A DNA stretch of 64,000 nucleotides from Pelagomonas calceolata (taxonomy: Eukaryota > Sar > Pelagophyceae > Pelagomonadales > Pelagomonadaceae), in assembly GCA_918797485.1 (NCBI GenBank), contig CAKKNE010000006.1, forward strand, positions 62,001 through 126,000, in the 5' to 3' direction. The notes under the pieces are model-generated. The model was given only the letters and a program-made list of their open reading frames with translations. It was not told where the DNA came from and did not search any database. Position numbers and translations under genes: made by a program. Positions 1-9,318 of this stretch are shown piece by piece. Position 1 is the first letter of the stretch; every line of letters begins with the position of its first letter.

Positions 1-280
1 CGTAGTCCGGGCGTAGGCGCTCGCGCAGGCGCTTCCGCCGGTCGTGCTTGTCGAGGTTGGCGGACGTGAACACGTAGGAGCCCTCGAGCTCGTCGTATGC
101 TTGGACGATGTAATACACGAACGCGCCGTAGTCACGCCCCAGGTTCGGTCGCATCAGCGTGGGGAATTCGTGTCGCGCGTCGCCGTGTTCGACAACAACG
201 ACAGAGGCGGCCCCATTGCACATGGCGCCGATCTCACGCACGGCGGCAACATCGTTGTAGGACTGTATTATGACTCGCAT
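1..280 (-). CDS. Glycosyltransferase-like protein (DUF3431 type), partial
   Basis: The gene runs off the left edge, so only the first 93 or so codons are present. The start at 280 reads MRVIIQSYNDVAAV and is the first ATG after an in-frame stop upstream. The visible part contains NLGRDYGAFVYYIVQAYDEL followed by YVFTSANLDKHDRRKR. This resembles the N-(x)GR(E/D)-x-x-x-(F/Y)-xx-YI core of DUF3431 and rhamnan-synthesis-like sugar transferases, which precedes a 'VFTQ' strand. The assignment rests on that short core and is tentative. The codons upstream of the ATG remain open for about 45 residues but contain no ATG, so a further upstream exon is possible. Confidence 0.5.
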   Translation of the reverse strand, partial: MRVIIQSYNDVAAVREIGAMCNGAASVVVVEHGDARHEFPTLMRPNLGRDYGAFVYYIVQAYDELEGSYVFTSANLDKHDRRKRLRERLRPDY

Positions 281-523
281 TTTTTCTTCTATTTGGGTCA
301 CCCACTTTTTTGCCGCTTTGGTGGCTTTCCTCGGGTGCCCTTGGGAGACCCGGGCCCTGATGCACTCGCGCCGGCCGCGCAGGGACAAACAGACGGCGGA
401 TGACCGCCGTCCGGGTGGAATTGGGTCTCAGTGGGTGTACCTGACCCGGGCAATAAGCCGGGCACTGGTCCCCAGGACGCCGGCGCCGACGACGCACACA
501 TCATGAATCACAAAGACCGCTAC

Positions 524-1571
524 TTACTCCGTGTAGTCGAGCCGTATCCGCCGCCCGCACAGCTCGGCCCCGTCGAGCTGCTCGAGCGCCGCGTCCGTCT
601 CCTCGCAACTATGGAAGGAGAGGTAGCCGCAGCCCTTGAACTCTCCCGAGTGCTTGTGCGTCACCCAGCGCACGCCGCGGATCGGCGCGACGGGCTCGAA
701 GAGTTTGCGGACGTCCGAATCTGTAGCTTCGTACGCCACGTTGCCGATAAATAATTTGAGCGTCCCATCGGCAGGCCGCGGCGTCTTCTCCCGTACCACG
801 GTCTCCTTCTGGCGCGTCTGCGAGTCGTTGCCGCGCGGCGGCCAGACCTGTGCGCAATTCGATTAGTGAGTCTGGCACTGAATCGAGCGGTGAGAGACCA
901 CACCGCCACGCCATGAGCTGACATCGCGTCGATGGCGTGGAGGTCATGATTGAGACGGCATGGCGACAATGGCATCGCGTCGATGGCGTGGAGGTCATGA
1001 TTGAGATGCGCCGCGACAATTTGATTTGTGCACTGGGCCAGACGTCGCCGGGCCGCGGCGGCGCGAACGCGATCTTCACCGGCCGGCCGCCGACGTCCTG
1101 TCCCGACCGCTTCACGGCGGCGCCCGCGGCGGCGGCGTCGCTCGCCTCGACGAAGACCGAGCCATAAAACTTGCCGCTCTCCTTGTCCGTAATTCGCTTG
1201 ATGGCCTTCAGCTCGCAGCCGCAGGCCTCGGCCAGCTGGTCGTCCGTGATTGACCACGGCAAATTTCCCATGAAGAGCCGCGTGGCTCCCGTCGGATTGT
1301 CTGCAGTCTTCGTCTTCGGCGCCGGCGCGGCTGGTGCCGACGGCGCTGCTGTCGGCGCTGCCGCGGGCGCCGCGGCGTCGTCGGCGTCCTTCCGGCGCTT
1401 CTTCTTCTTCTCCTTCTTCTTGTCGTTCTCGCCCTTGCGCTTCTTGTCCTTTTTTACGACCTCCTTGACGGCGCCGTCGCCGTCGACGATGCAGAACGCG
1501 ACGCTCGACTGATTACTCTTCTTCTTGGACTTCTTCTTTTTGCGCTCCTTTTTAGCGGCGTCGGCGTCCAT
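524..1571 (-). CDS. Two-RRM nucleolar-type RNA-binding protein
   Basis: Two exons, 1571-1044 and 847-524, give 283 residues. The N-terminus is a lysine-rich, nucleolin-like tail (runs of KKKK up to about residue 80), followed by an Ala/Pro linker. Two RNA-recognition motifs follow. The first has RNP2 RLFMGNLPW and RNP1-like KFYGSVFVEA; the second has RNP2 KLFIGNVAY and RNP1 KGCGYLSF. Splicing joins GDVW to PPRGND in phase 0. Without splicing, the second RRM is out of frame. The start chosen is MDADAAKKERKKKK; a longer in-frame start at 1799 exists but would place unrelated sequence in front and would cover a promoter-like element at 1764-1785. Likely role: rRNA or pre-mRNA processing. The intron is an introner element. 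The stop TAA lies in a GTAAGTA string. Confidence 0.85.
848..1043 (-). mobile_element. Introner element, CAGTGCAC family, 196 nt, in RRM gene
   Basis: On the coding strand the element begins CAGTGCACAAATCAAA and ends TTGCGCACAG, which are imperfect inverted termini. It is flanked by a perfect 8-bp direct repeat, GTCTGGCC (1036-1043 and 840-847 on the plus strand). The first copy supplies the GT donor; the element supplies the AG. Inside lies a 34-bp direct repeat (922-955 and 973-1006, period 51). The perfect target duplication indicates a young insertion. Confidence 0.9.
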
Positions 1572-1763
1572 CGCTGCGGCTCGCGGTTGCTGTTGAGTGC
1601 TGTGCTGCACTGCAGTGCTAAGAGCTTGCTGCAGGCTTGCGCTTTTCGGCGATGCAGCGGTGAAAGCTGTCGCACTTCTAAGGATACGCAAGAATAACAA
1701 GGGTCGCTGCCAGGAAGGGCTCTGCACAGGCGCTCTCGCCCACCAAGCCCAGCCTCCGTAATT

Positions 1764-1785
1764 CCTAGTGCTCGTGTACGCTAGG
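1764..1785. promoter_or_regulatory. GCTAG palindromic intergenic element (diverged)
   Basis: CCTAGTG, CTCGTGTAC, then GCTAGG: the two CTAG arms and the GTGTAC core of the recurrent element, here 193 bp upstream of the RRM gene start. Confidence 0.45.
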
Positions 1786-2010
1786 TAACTCATCGGCATC
1801 GAGAGTTTCCTGCCACCGTCGTGGACGAACGGGCGGTCCAGTTGATCTGGAAAGACGACTCACGACCCCTCGCAGCGACACTTGTCTCTGAGGCGGAATA
1901 GCGGTCGCGAAACCGCGAGGTTTCACAGATATAAGTTAAGCAGAGGCAGACGCTAGGCGTCGACGGCGCGGCGCCATCGTCTGAAAGAAACACAAAAAGA
2001 AGAGAGCAAC

Positions 2011-2290
2011 ATGCGCTTCGCCGGCTGCTGCAACATCAGCTGCAAGCGCATCGACGCCGTCGAGCACAGCGACGACCTCGGCGCGAGCCGCATAGGCATA
2101 CTTACGTGTCTGCGATCGCGTCGCCGATAAGAAAGACCTGGCGAAGAAGTGGGCCGAGGCGCTGACGACCGGCGCCCAGAAGCAGCAGCCACTTGGTAAT
2201 CGCTACGACGGCGAGGACGTCTCGACCAAGAATCCGTTCCAGAAGGCTCTCGCCCGCGTTCAATCGCACGCTGGCCGGCCCGCTTCCTAG
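2011..2290 (+). CDS. Small Cys-containing protein of unknown function, two exons
   Basis: The sequence is coding in two plus-strand frames that join cleanly if a 37-nt GT-AG intron (2059-2095) is removed. The product is 80 residues: MRFAGCCNISCKRIDA joined to AYLRVCDRVADKKDLAKKWA. It has a Cys-rich N-terminus and an amphipathic helix with many charged residues; the C-terminus is GRPAS. Exons are 2011-2058 and 2096-2290. The stop lies 117 bp from the convergent neighbour's stop. The intron is very short, so a one-base sequence error or a different splice pair are real alternatives. I do not recognise the family. Confidence 0.45.
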
Positions 2291-2406
2291 GAACCCCCCT
2301 CCCCCAATTTCCGCCCCCACCCCAGTGCGTAAGGAGCGGTCTTTCGTTCGCAATAGTTCGTTCCCTACATATCGGTGCCCAAGGAAGTCTTTCGGAATAG
2401 GGATCC

Positions 2407-3303
2407 TTACGAAGACGCCTCCTCCTTCTTCGGCGGGGACAGCTCCGCCGCGACCATCTTCCAGACGGGCTTGCCGAGGCCGCGCCGCGCGACGGTCCCG
2501 TCCGCGCGCACGGCAATCACAATCCCGTCCTCGGCCGCCGTCTCCGCGCCCTGGCCCGCGGCGACGGCGCACTCCGCCGCGGCGTAGGCCTTCCACTTGG
2601 CGGCGTCCACCGGCGGCGCGACGAAACCATACGAATCGCTCCGCCGGCCCATGGCCGCCTCGACGGCGTCCTCGGCCGACGTCCGCACGGGCACGACGAG
2701 GACCTCGGCGGCCGCGAGCGTCTTCTGCTCGATCAGCGCGTCCCGCAGGGCGTCGTCGACCACAGATGAAGGACCCGCGACGACCACAACCGCCTGGTTC
2801 GCCGCGGTCCGCAGCGTCTCGACGTTCGCGACCCTTTCACCCGCGACCGTGACCTCGAGTTTTTGGAGCGTCGCCAGGTTCGCGGCGATGGCCTCGTCGT
2901 CAATCGTTGTAGAAGGGGCGCCGTCGTCCTCCTCCAACCCGCTGTCGGCGGCGCCGTCGACCTTGGCGCCGTACGCGCACGCGGCGACGACGCCGAAATC
3001 CACCACCACGTTCTGGATGGTCTGCTCCAGCGGTAAAGCATCAGGTTGTTTGCTGACGGCGGCGGCGAGCTGCGTCAGCGCCGTGAGGCCGCCGACCGTC
3101 GCGGAGAGCGCGAACGCGCCGTAGATGAATTTGCGGACCGTGCGCCACGGGCTCTCGGCCTCCTGCAGCAGCTTCGCCTTCAAGTTCGGCGAGATGGATT
3201 TCTTGGCGTGCAGGGGGATAGCGTTGAGTTTGGGTGCGACCGGTGCCTGAAACGCGTCACATGCCAGGAGAGCATGCAGCAGGAGAGCTCGTCGCAGCAC
3301 CAT
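2407..3303 (-). CDS. Plastid LPA1/Rep27-like photosystem II assembly factor
   Basis: 298 residues, no intron. The N-terminus is a signal peptide (MVLRRALLLHALLACDA) ending in A-FQAP, the Ala-Phe cleavage motif of bipartite plastid targeting sequences in algae with secondary red plastids. Next comes a DUF3493-like segment, LLQEAESPWRTVRKFIYGAF, and a membrane helix (ALSATVGGLTALTQLAAAV). This is the layout of LPA1/Rep27 proteins, which help insert or repair the D1 protein. The C-terminal half (about residues 130-295) is a thioredoxin-like soluble region without a CxxC motif and ends in WKMVAAELSPPK. Expected location is the thylakoid membrane. A GCTAG element lies 122 bp upstream, shared with the divergent C2 gene. 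Confidence 0.7.
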   Translation of the reverse strand: MVLRRALLLHALLACDAFQAPVAPKLNAIPLHAKKSISPNLKAKLLQEAESPWRTVRKFIYGAFALSATVGGLTALTQLAAAVSKQPDALPLEQTIQNVVVDFGVVAACAYGAKVDGAADSGLEEDDGAPSTTIDDEAIAANLATLQKLEVTVAGERVANVETLRTAANQAVVVVAGPSSVVDDALRDALIEQKTLAAAEVLVVPVRTSAEDAVEAAMGRRSDSYGFVAPPVDAAKWKAYAAAECAVAAGQGAETAAEDGIVIAVRADGTVARRGLGKPVWKMVAAELSPPKKEEASS

Positions 3304-3424
3304 TTTTCGAGCAAGATCTCTACCGCTGCTACTAGTGTCGTTGAATTGCGACTGCGCCTTTGTATTGCAAGCGTGTGCGTGCAGCTTTATGGCTGTGACA
3401 AGGCAAGCTCCGGATGCAATCCAA

Positions 3425-3448
3425 GCTAGCGGGCCTGTAAGGTACTAG
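3425..3448. promoter_or_regulatory. GCTAG palindromic element between divergent genes
   Basis: GCTAGCG, GGCCTGTAAG, GTACTAG: reverse orientation of the recurrent element, between the LPA1-like gene (start 3303) and the C2 gene (start 3740). The rest of the 3304-3739 spacer shows nothing recognisable. Confidence 0.6.
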
Positions 3449-3739
3449 TTTTTTAGTAGGCTTCGTGCCCATCACTCCAGTCCTCCTCGAGAGGCTCGCC
3501 TGCCGCAGGCATCCTTCGGTCCGAGCGTCTCCACACCTTGATCTCGCAGCGCAGCACACGGAGAGGACAGCAAAAGCGAGAGGAGCGGTCGCTACGACTG
3601 GGACATCGCAGCCCCCGCGACGCCTCTGCGACGTAGCGCTGCTGCCTCAAAAGCGTCGGCCTCAGGGAGCCGGGGCAGCCAACCCAGCCCCCACAACCAA
3701 GCTCCTCCACCCGGCACGCCGCCGCCGCGACAGTAAGCC

Positions 3740-5134
3740 ATGGAGCGCCGCGAGTGGCGCTTCTCCGACGAGTCCGCGGCGGGGCGCCGCCAGGTCATGT
3801 CCCACGAGGAGTGGATGGAACAAAGTTCTGTCACGGCGACGAGTAGGCAGGAGCGGGCGACCCAAAAACGAATAAGGGCACAACGGAGCGCATTGGTAGA
3901 GATCACGTCGGCCCATGCGGCGAAGCGCGAAATCGGCATTAAGAGGATACTGAAGAAGCGCCATAAAAGGGAATCTAGGGTTGCGGCGTCGGACACGATC
4001 ATCAAGCGACCAAAACTGGAGGTCTTTGTGATTTGTTGTAGGCACCTGCCGAAGATGGACATGTTCGGTCGGGCCGACGGGTACGTCGTAGTGACTGTTG
4101 GAGATGTAGAACAGAAGACGAAAGTTATTACAAGGAACTACAATCCAGTCTACCAACAAAAGTTCATCTTTGACGTGCCGCCATTGACGGACGAACTGAC
4201 GATGGAGGTCTTCGACTGGGACATGGTCGGCAGTGACGACTTCATCGGGATGATTAGTGAACCACTACTCTCAGCTCAGACTAAGTCAGAGGAAGTCATC
4301 CGGAAGGTCTTGGTGAACGACGAACGAAAGTTCAAGCGCGAGGCCTGCGTCAAGTTTAAGCTGCGGTGGCTCCCGGAAGATTATGATGAGGCGCAAGAGG
4401 CGATCCAGCGAGGGTCGCGGAAGTCGCTCGACTCGAACCAGCGATCTTCGAGGGTGTCCTTCGACGATGATGGATTGCCCACGAAGATCCCTCGGTCCCA
4501 ACGGCCCTGGAAGTGCCAGCGCTGCAAGTTTAGTGAGAATCCTCCCACGGCTCAAGCGTGCGAGGCGTGTGAAAGGAACCGCAAGGAGGCCGAAGTTCCC
4601 ATCCGGTCGTCCTTCGAGATCCTGGCGAACTTCTTTGGCTTTTATAGGACGAAGTCGCGAGATTCGCGGGGATCCATGTCGTCGCGCTGGTCACGTTCAT
4701 CAAGGGGCTCGATCGACAGCGTCCACCCCGACAGCGACGAGGAGGACGAGAATGCAGAACCGGAGGAGACGGAGGAGCAACTCAAGGCCAGGTTAAGGAA
4801 GGAGGCGAACCTCCGCCAGTACTCCAGGAGTGCGGAAGAAAGAGAAAGGGCCGCGCAGGGCGCCATCAGCGACATGTTCGAGCTCGCCGAGGAGGACGAG
4901 AAGACGCGCAAGAAGCGTAGATATAGGGAAGCGAGGATCGCGGCGGGCAAGGACCCGGACAAGCAGGACGCGGATGATTTGCAGAAGGCGATCCAAGAGC
5001 GGAAGGAGAAGGCGGCGAAGGGCCTGTCCGCGGTGAAGCAGAAGTTCCGGAAGGCCGTGTTGGGCACGGGCGTCGCGCTCGTGGCCTTCGCGAACGACAT
5101 GAAGGACGCGATGTGGAAGGAGGACGCGTTCTAA
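3740..5134 (+). CDS. C2 domain and RanBP2-type zinc finger protein
   Basis: 464 residues, no intron. A basic N-terminal region (about 1-85) precedes one C2 domain (about 88-215): KLEVFVICCRHLPKMDMF, then GRADGYVVVTV and the typical NPVYQQKFIFDV and DWDMVGSDDFIG strands. The aspartates in MDMFGRAD and in DWDMVGSDD suggest Ca2+ binding. At about 257-283 a RanBP2/NZF zinc finger reads WKCQRC-x10-CEAC, which may bind ubiquitin or RNA. The remainder is Ser/Arg-rich, then acidic and helical, ending with a possible hydrophobic stretch (VLGTGVALVAFAN). A membrane-trafficking or scaffold role is inference. Confidence 0.75.
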   Translation: MERREWRFSDESAAGRRQVMSHEEWMEQSSVTATSRQERATQKRIRAQRSALVEITSAHAAKREIGIKRILKKRHKRESRVAASDTIIKRPKLEVFVICCRHLPKMDMFGRADGYVVVTVGDVEQKTKVITRNYNPVYQQKFIFDVPPLTDELTMEVFDWDMVGSDDFIGMISEPLLSAQTKSEEVIRKVLVNDERKFKREACVKFKLRWLPEDYDEAQEAIQRGSRKSLDSNQRSSRVSFDDDGLPTKIPRSQRPWKCQRCKFSENPPTAQACEACERNRKEAEVPIRSSFEILANFFGFYRTKSRDSRGSMSSRWSRSSRGSIDSVHPDSDEEDENAEPEETEEQLKARLRKEANLRQYSRSAEERERAAQGAISDMFELAEEDEKTRKKRRYREARIAAGKDPDKQDADDLQKAIQERKEKAAKGLSAVKQKFRKAVLGTGVALVAFANDMKDAMWKEDAF

Positions 5135-5258
5135 CTTATGTGTTTTTGTGTACCTCTGGGTTGTCACACCGTCTCACGATTGTCACACGGGGTCCAGACA
5201 GAGGACCACCACACGACGCGCGCCGACGACAGTTAGAGATGACAATAATGAACAAGAA

Positions 5259-5693
5259 TTACGCGTCCGGCCACAGGGTCTTCAGCAGGTCCTCGTGCAC
5301 GGAGCCCATGGACCCCGCGGACGACGCGGACGCCGGCCGCTCGCCTCCCCACGGCGCATATCGCTTCGGCGCGTCCGGCGTGACGGAGCGGACGCGGCGC
5401 GGGTTGCCTATCGGCTTTGCGGTGACCGGCGGCGGCGGCGGCGCCTCGCTCAGGGGCCGCACACGTTTCCCACGCCGTGCGGGCGGCCGGTGCGCCACGA
5501 ACGCGAACGCGCCATGCGCCTCGAGGAGGCTCACGCCGGAGAAGTGCGGCGGCGTGGACGGCGTCGCGGGGTCGTCGATGGTCCCGGGCCAGTCGAAGTG
5601 GACGAGGCGTCCCTGGGCGACCACGGGCTGCGCGACGCCCGGCGGCGGAGTCGTCATGAAGTCGAGGAGGCCGCCCGGGGAACTACGATTCAT
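5259..5693 (-). CDS. Proline-rich hypothetical protein
   Basis: 144 residues from the ATG at 5693 (MNRSSPGGLLDFMTTPPPG). The plus-strand frames over the same stretch look like antisense shadows. Visible features: a Pro-rich N-terminus, a short ordered segment HFSGVSLLEAHGAFAFVAH, a polyproline stretch, and a C-terminal helix VHEDLLKTLWPDA that looks like a conserved short peptide. No family recognised. A longer in-frame start exists at 6086, but the extra sequence is Arg-rich and unlike coding sequence here. Confidence 0.5.
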   Translation of the reverse strand: MNRSSPGGLLDFMTTPPPGVAQPVVAQGRLVHFDWPGTIDDPATPSTPPHFSGVSLLEAHGAFAFVAHRPPARRGKRVRPLSEAPPPPPVTAKPIGNPRRVRSVTPDAPKRYAPWGGERPASASSAGSMGSVHEDLLKTLWPDA

Positions 5694-6291
5694 GGCTGCT
5701 CCTGCGCGGGATGCATGTGATGATGGCGGCTGCAGCCTCCGCGCGCGATTTGGCTGCCGCGCGTCCGGGGGATGGGAGGGTCGGGTTGGGAGGGCGCGTT
5801 GCGGTACTTGCCGGTGCTGCGCGCCGCGGTGCGGCCTCGTTTGGCAGCTTGCTAATTGCTGCTGTGCCTTCCAGCCCCATCGAGAGCTGATGACGATGTC
5901 AACCGGGGGTCCAGACAAAACACCGCGCGACGCGTGCCAGCGCGTTAAATGAGATGTGGGTAGAGGTAAACTGGAGTCTCGGCGCCGCGGGCGACTGCGT
6001 CGCTTGCGCGATCGCGGTGCATGTTTACCACTTGGATTGATGATCACCGTCCGTACGGGTCTCACGCAAACATGGATGCCACCCAACTAGTAGCCTGAAA
6101 CGCCAAGACGACTAGGGGCCAAAAAGCTAGTGCCTTTAAGGATTAAGCTTTTTCACAACCGATTTGCAAATCAAAGTTTCGCGCTGCAAACGCAGCGTAG
6201 AGGAAACAGCTTACTCTGCGCTTGCACCCACGTCCTCAGTGCACTGCCGCGACACAATAGACACGAAATCACGCCCCATCAGCACGAAACC
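5694..6291. other. Intergenic spacer
   Basis: Spacer between the divergent proline-rich gene and the WW-type gene. Only a weak, stretched resemblance to the GCTAG element is seen near 6085-6130 (three CTAG arms, no clear GTGTCTTAC core). No RNA gene recognised. Confidence 0.4.
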
Positions 6292-7530
6292 ATGATGGCG
6301 GGAGAGCGCCAAAATTACAAATCAAAATCCAGTACGACGGCGACCGCGCAAGCCGACGCGACGCGCAACACGCGCAACAATGACGGCCAGCTCCGCACAG
6401 CCGCTACCTCCGCTGCGACGGCCGCGCCCGTCAACGCGGCGCAAACCAGCGAGCTCTGGGTCCGCGTCGAGAGCCGCAGCCGGCCCGGGCGCTTCTACTG
6501 GACGACGACGGACGGCCTGCGGTCGCAGTGGACGCGGCCGGCCGCGCGCAAGATCGTGCCGCCGACCAACGTCGCCGGCAACCTCGGGAAGCTGCCCGGC
6601 GACGCGCTCAACCTGATCCTGGCGGACTACTGCGACCCGGCGGCGGCCGCGCGCGCCGCGGCGGCCTCGCGCGGCGGCTACACCGCCGCGGCGGCGCCGA
6701 AGGCCTGGCTGGCGCGGCTGGGTCTGACGCCGCCCCCGGGCAAGGACCCGCTCGCGCTCTTCGCCAAGCCCTCGCTGCGCCGCGACGCGCCGCGGATCAT
6801 GTGCTGCGACGCCAAGGGCCGCGAGCTCTTCGCGGCGCGGCGCCTCGAGGAGCTCGACGCGCAGGAGCGCCCGGACGAGGCCGCCAGGGCCTGCTTCGAG
6901 AAGTTGAGAAGAGACGACTGCACGCGCAATTTAGTTGCGGACGGCGCGCTGACGGTCGCTGAGCTCGTCGAGTGCGCCCGCAGATACGCGGACAAGGCGG
7001 CGCTCGGCTCGGACCCGAAGTCGCTGTCGCCGCGGTCGGCCGGCCGCCACACGTCCGTCGTGCGCCACGTTCTCTTGGCCGACGACGAGATCGACGCCCT
7101 CCTGGCGAAGCGGAGCCCCGCGATGGCGCGCCTGCGCCGCCGCGAGGCCCTCTCGGCGCTCGACGCGCTGGGACCGGCGCCGACGCGGCTCTCGCTACTG
7201 ACGATCGAGGCGGCGAAGCCCGACGCGCTCGCCTTCGCGGCCTACCACGCGGAGCAGCTGCGCAAGTGCTGCGAGCGCTTCCGCGGCGTCCGCGACCCCC
7301 GCGCCTTAGTCCGGGCGACGCTCGACTTGTCGCCGGCGCTCCGCGGCCGCGTCGCCGTCGGCCGCCTGCCGCTCGAGGACGCCTGCCGCTACACGGCGGC
7401 GGACCGCGCGCGCGCCGAGCAGGCGCTCCAGCGCAAGCGCACGGCCATGCGCCTCGAGGACTTCTCGCGGAAGCGCTTCCGGCCCGCGGCCGTGGCTTCG
7501 CGCCCGGTGCCGGTCTTGGGCGCGTTCTAG
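6292..7530 (+). CDS. WW-like and F-box-like domain protein
   Basis: 412 residues from the tandem ATG at 6292. After a low-complexity N-terminus, residues about 55-90 read ELWVRVESRSRPGRFYWT, then SQWTRP, a WW-like fold with both key Trp positions and the terminal Pro. Next, LPGDALNLILADYCDP resembles the first helix pair of an F-box. The rest is Arg/Ala-rich and helical without a recognised domain. The next gene (minus strand, convergent) is also F-box-like. A role as ubiquitin-ligase adaptor is inference. A longer in-frame start (6130) is possible but adds non-coding-like sequence. Confidence 0.6.
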   Translation: MMAGERQNYKSKSSTTATAQADATRNTRNNDGQLRTAATSAATAAPVNAAQTSELWVRVESRSRPGRFYWTTTDGLRSQWTRPAARKIVPPTNVAGNLGKLPGDALNLILADYCDPAAAARAAAASRGGYTAAAAPKAWLARLGLTPPPGKDPLALFAKPSLRRDAPRIMCCDAKGRELFAARRLEELDAQERPDEAARACFEKLRRDDCTRNLVADGALTVAELVECARRYADKAALGSDPKSLSPRSAGRHTSVVRHVLLADDEIDALLAKRSPAMARLRRREALSALDALGPAPTRLSLLTIEAAKPDALAFAAYHAEQLRKCCERFRGVRDPRALVRATLDLSPALRGRVAVGRLPLEDACRYTAADRARAEQALQRKRTAMRLEDFSRKRFRPAAVASRPVPVLGAF

Positions 7531-7604
7531 ATGCTCGCGCTCGCCGGGCGTTTTACACACACACAGAGATTCCCTCGCAGCCGAGTGGTAACTGATGCAA
7601 AACT

Positions 7605-9119
7605 TTAAATACTTACTGAGTAGTCGAGTGAGTAGTCTGGAACTAAATAGTCGCTATTGTCCGGAACCACCGTGACCACCTGTCCGTCGTACAGTCCGTG
7701 CACGCCTGCGTCCTTGAGGGGCGTCGCCAGCGAACTTGGGACTGCGTCCGCCGCGATGCCCCGGGTTGACCCTAGACTGCCGCAGACCAGTCCAAAACCA
7801 TTATCTGGCCCATATTGAAACTCCGCTTCAACATATTTGAAGAGCGCACCGACCGTGTCCGTCTCCACAAATCGGCGCGTAAAAAGTGGCGACTCGCTCT
7901 CTACGTCATCCTTGAACTTGAGCATGATGCCGCCGGTCCCGGGTTCCGGCGACAGGACGGCGTCGGCCCAGGGTTTCGGCCGCTTCCAGTTTCCATCTAC
8001 GTAATCCGAATCGGACCGCCGATAATCCTTGACGAAAAACGCAGTTCGCTGGGCGCTGATAGCATCGCTGCTAAGAAAGCGTCTTAGCCCATCAACGACG
8101 TAGTGAGCCTCGTATCTTGCGCGTGCGGGGTCTTCGACCGACTCCGAGTCAGAGTCGTTTTCGTATTCCCTCAGAGCGATATGCAGGCTATTGAACTCGT
8201 ACGTATGAGGCTGGTGGTCCTCAGTCGTATTAAAGCCGACCTTCAGCTGCAGTATCATCTCGTGAATATCGGCCCGGTCAGATACAGGGGGACGCGAATT
8301 CAAGTAGACGTATCGCTCGCCCAGCTCGCCGTCCATCGCGTCCGTGTCGCAGATCGGCACCACGACGCCACTGACGAGAGCGAAGACACGAACTTCGTAC
8401 CATGGCTCCTGGTTATGGTGGCCAGCCGTATCCAAGTCAAGAGGTACGATTAAAGTGCGCGGGTTGTTTGCCCACGGTCCACAGTCAGCGAGCCGCACGA
8501 CCTTGCTAGCGAACGCGTTGTAATTGCCAGAATTGTCCCGCTCATAGATCTCACAGAAGACCCACTCCTGCGCGAACGGGAGACGCAGGCTCGCCGGAAC
8601 CTCATCGCGCGGCCGCCACGCAAATACTTCCCCGTCACCGTGTGTGCTTCGGAACTCAGCGGGCGGCCACGCCCGTTGCCACGGGAGGAATTGCAAGCAC
8701 AGGCGTCGCGGGTCGCATCCGAAGCTCGCCAGCGACGCAACCGTGGAAGCGGCGAGACTGGACCCAAAGCTGAGCTCCGTGGCAACCCGCGGCGCCCAAA
8801 GGCGGTCCGCTGTCGTGAGGGTGCGAAGGCGGCGCGACGTAGCGCCAAGAGACAAAACCTCTTTGATTTGAGACGCCTCCAGGACCTCAAACACCATGTC
8901 TTCGGCGAGGCGACCGAGCTCCGTGCCATCGCGCCTCCGTCGCGCAGCCCGTTCCGCTATTTCACGGCGCCGGTCTGCCACCGCTGTCCAGTGCTCCGCC
9001 TGATCGCTGTGCCAAGTTCGTGCAGCGCAGTCTTGCTGGCTGGCGGCCTGTTGGCGGTGCCACAGTGCTGTAGCTTCATGAGCAGCAGTCAGCGGGTCTA
9101 TTGGTTCAGGTGATTCCAT
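7605..9119 (-). CDS. F-box protein with C-terminal ubiquitin-like region
   Basis: 504 residues from the ATG at 9119 (MESPEPIDPLTAAHEA). An N-terminal helical region is followed by an F-box at about 65-105: LAEDMVFEVLEASQIKEVLS, then GATSRRLRTLTTADRLW. The middle part (about 150-380) is beta-rich and unassigned. Residues about 405-500 resemble a UBX/ubiquitin-like fold (IMLKFKDDVESESPLFTRRF and a GGALFKYVE-like helix). Likely substrate receptor of an SCF complex. The 3' end carries GTAAGTATT four codons before the stop, a consensus splice donor, so an alternative last exon cannot be excluded. Confidence 0.7.
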   Translation of the reverse strand: MESPEPIDPLTAAHEATALWHRQQAASQQDCAARTWHSDQAEHWTAVADRRREIAERAARRRRDGTELGRLAEDMVFEVLEASQIKEVLSLGATSRRLRTLTTADRLWAPRVATELSFGSSLAASTVASLASFGCDPRRLCLQFLPWQRAWPPAEFRSTHGDGEVFAWRPRDEVPASLRLPFAQEWVFCEIYERDNSGNYNAFASKVVRLADCGPWANNPRTLIVPLDLDTAGHHNQEPWYEVRVFALVSGVVVPICDTDAMDGELGERYVYLNSRPPVSDRADIHEMILQLKVGFNTTEDHQPHTYEFNSLHIALREYENDSDSESVEDPARARYEAHYVVDGLRRFLSSDAISAQRTAFFVKDYRRSDSDYVDGNWKRPKPWADAVLSPEPGTGGIMLKFKDDVESESPLFTRRFVETDTVGALFKYVEAEFQYGPDNGFGLVCGSLGSTRGIAADAVPSSLATPLKDAGVHGLYDGQVVTVVPDNSDYLVPDYSLDYSVSI

Positions 9120-9223
9120 TGATCGTTTCACCCAAGAGTGGTGGAGAAAATATTGAAATTAGTTGCAGATTAGTCGCGGTAGCCCTGCACTACTGGTTAC
9201 AAATCGTGTGCCAAAAAACCGCA

Positions 9224-9246
9224 GCTAGCGGCTGTAAGACACTAGC
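9224..9246. promoter_or_regulatory. GCTAG palindromic element upstream of F-box gene
   Basis: GCTAGCG, GCT, GTAAGACACTAGC, 105 bp upstream of the F-box start and about 73 bp past the coiled-coil gene stop. A near-exact copy in reverse orientation. Confidence 0.65.
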
Positions 9247-9318
9247 AAGCCGTGACCGTGTCGAAAACTCAGGGAATAGGGTATCTTAATCGTGAGAGGG
9301 GGGAGACGCCGCGCACTA

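Noticed and set aside
1572-1799. Longer N-terminus for the RRM protein
   Set aside because: The extra 76 residues have no nuclear-protein character and cover a GCTAG element, so the MDADAAKK start is preferred.
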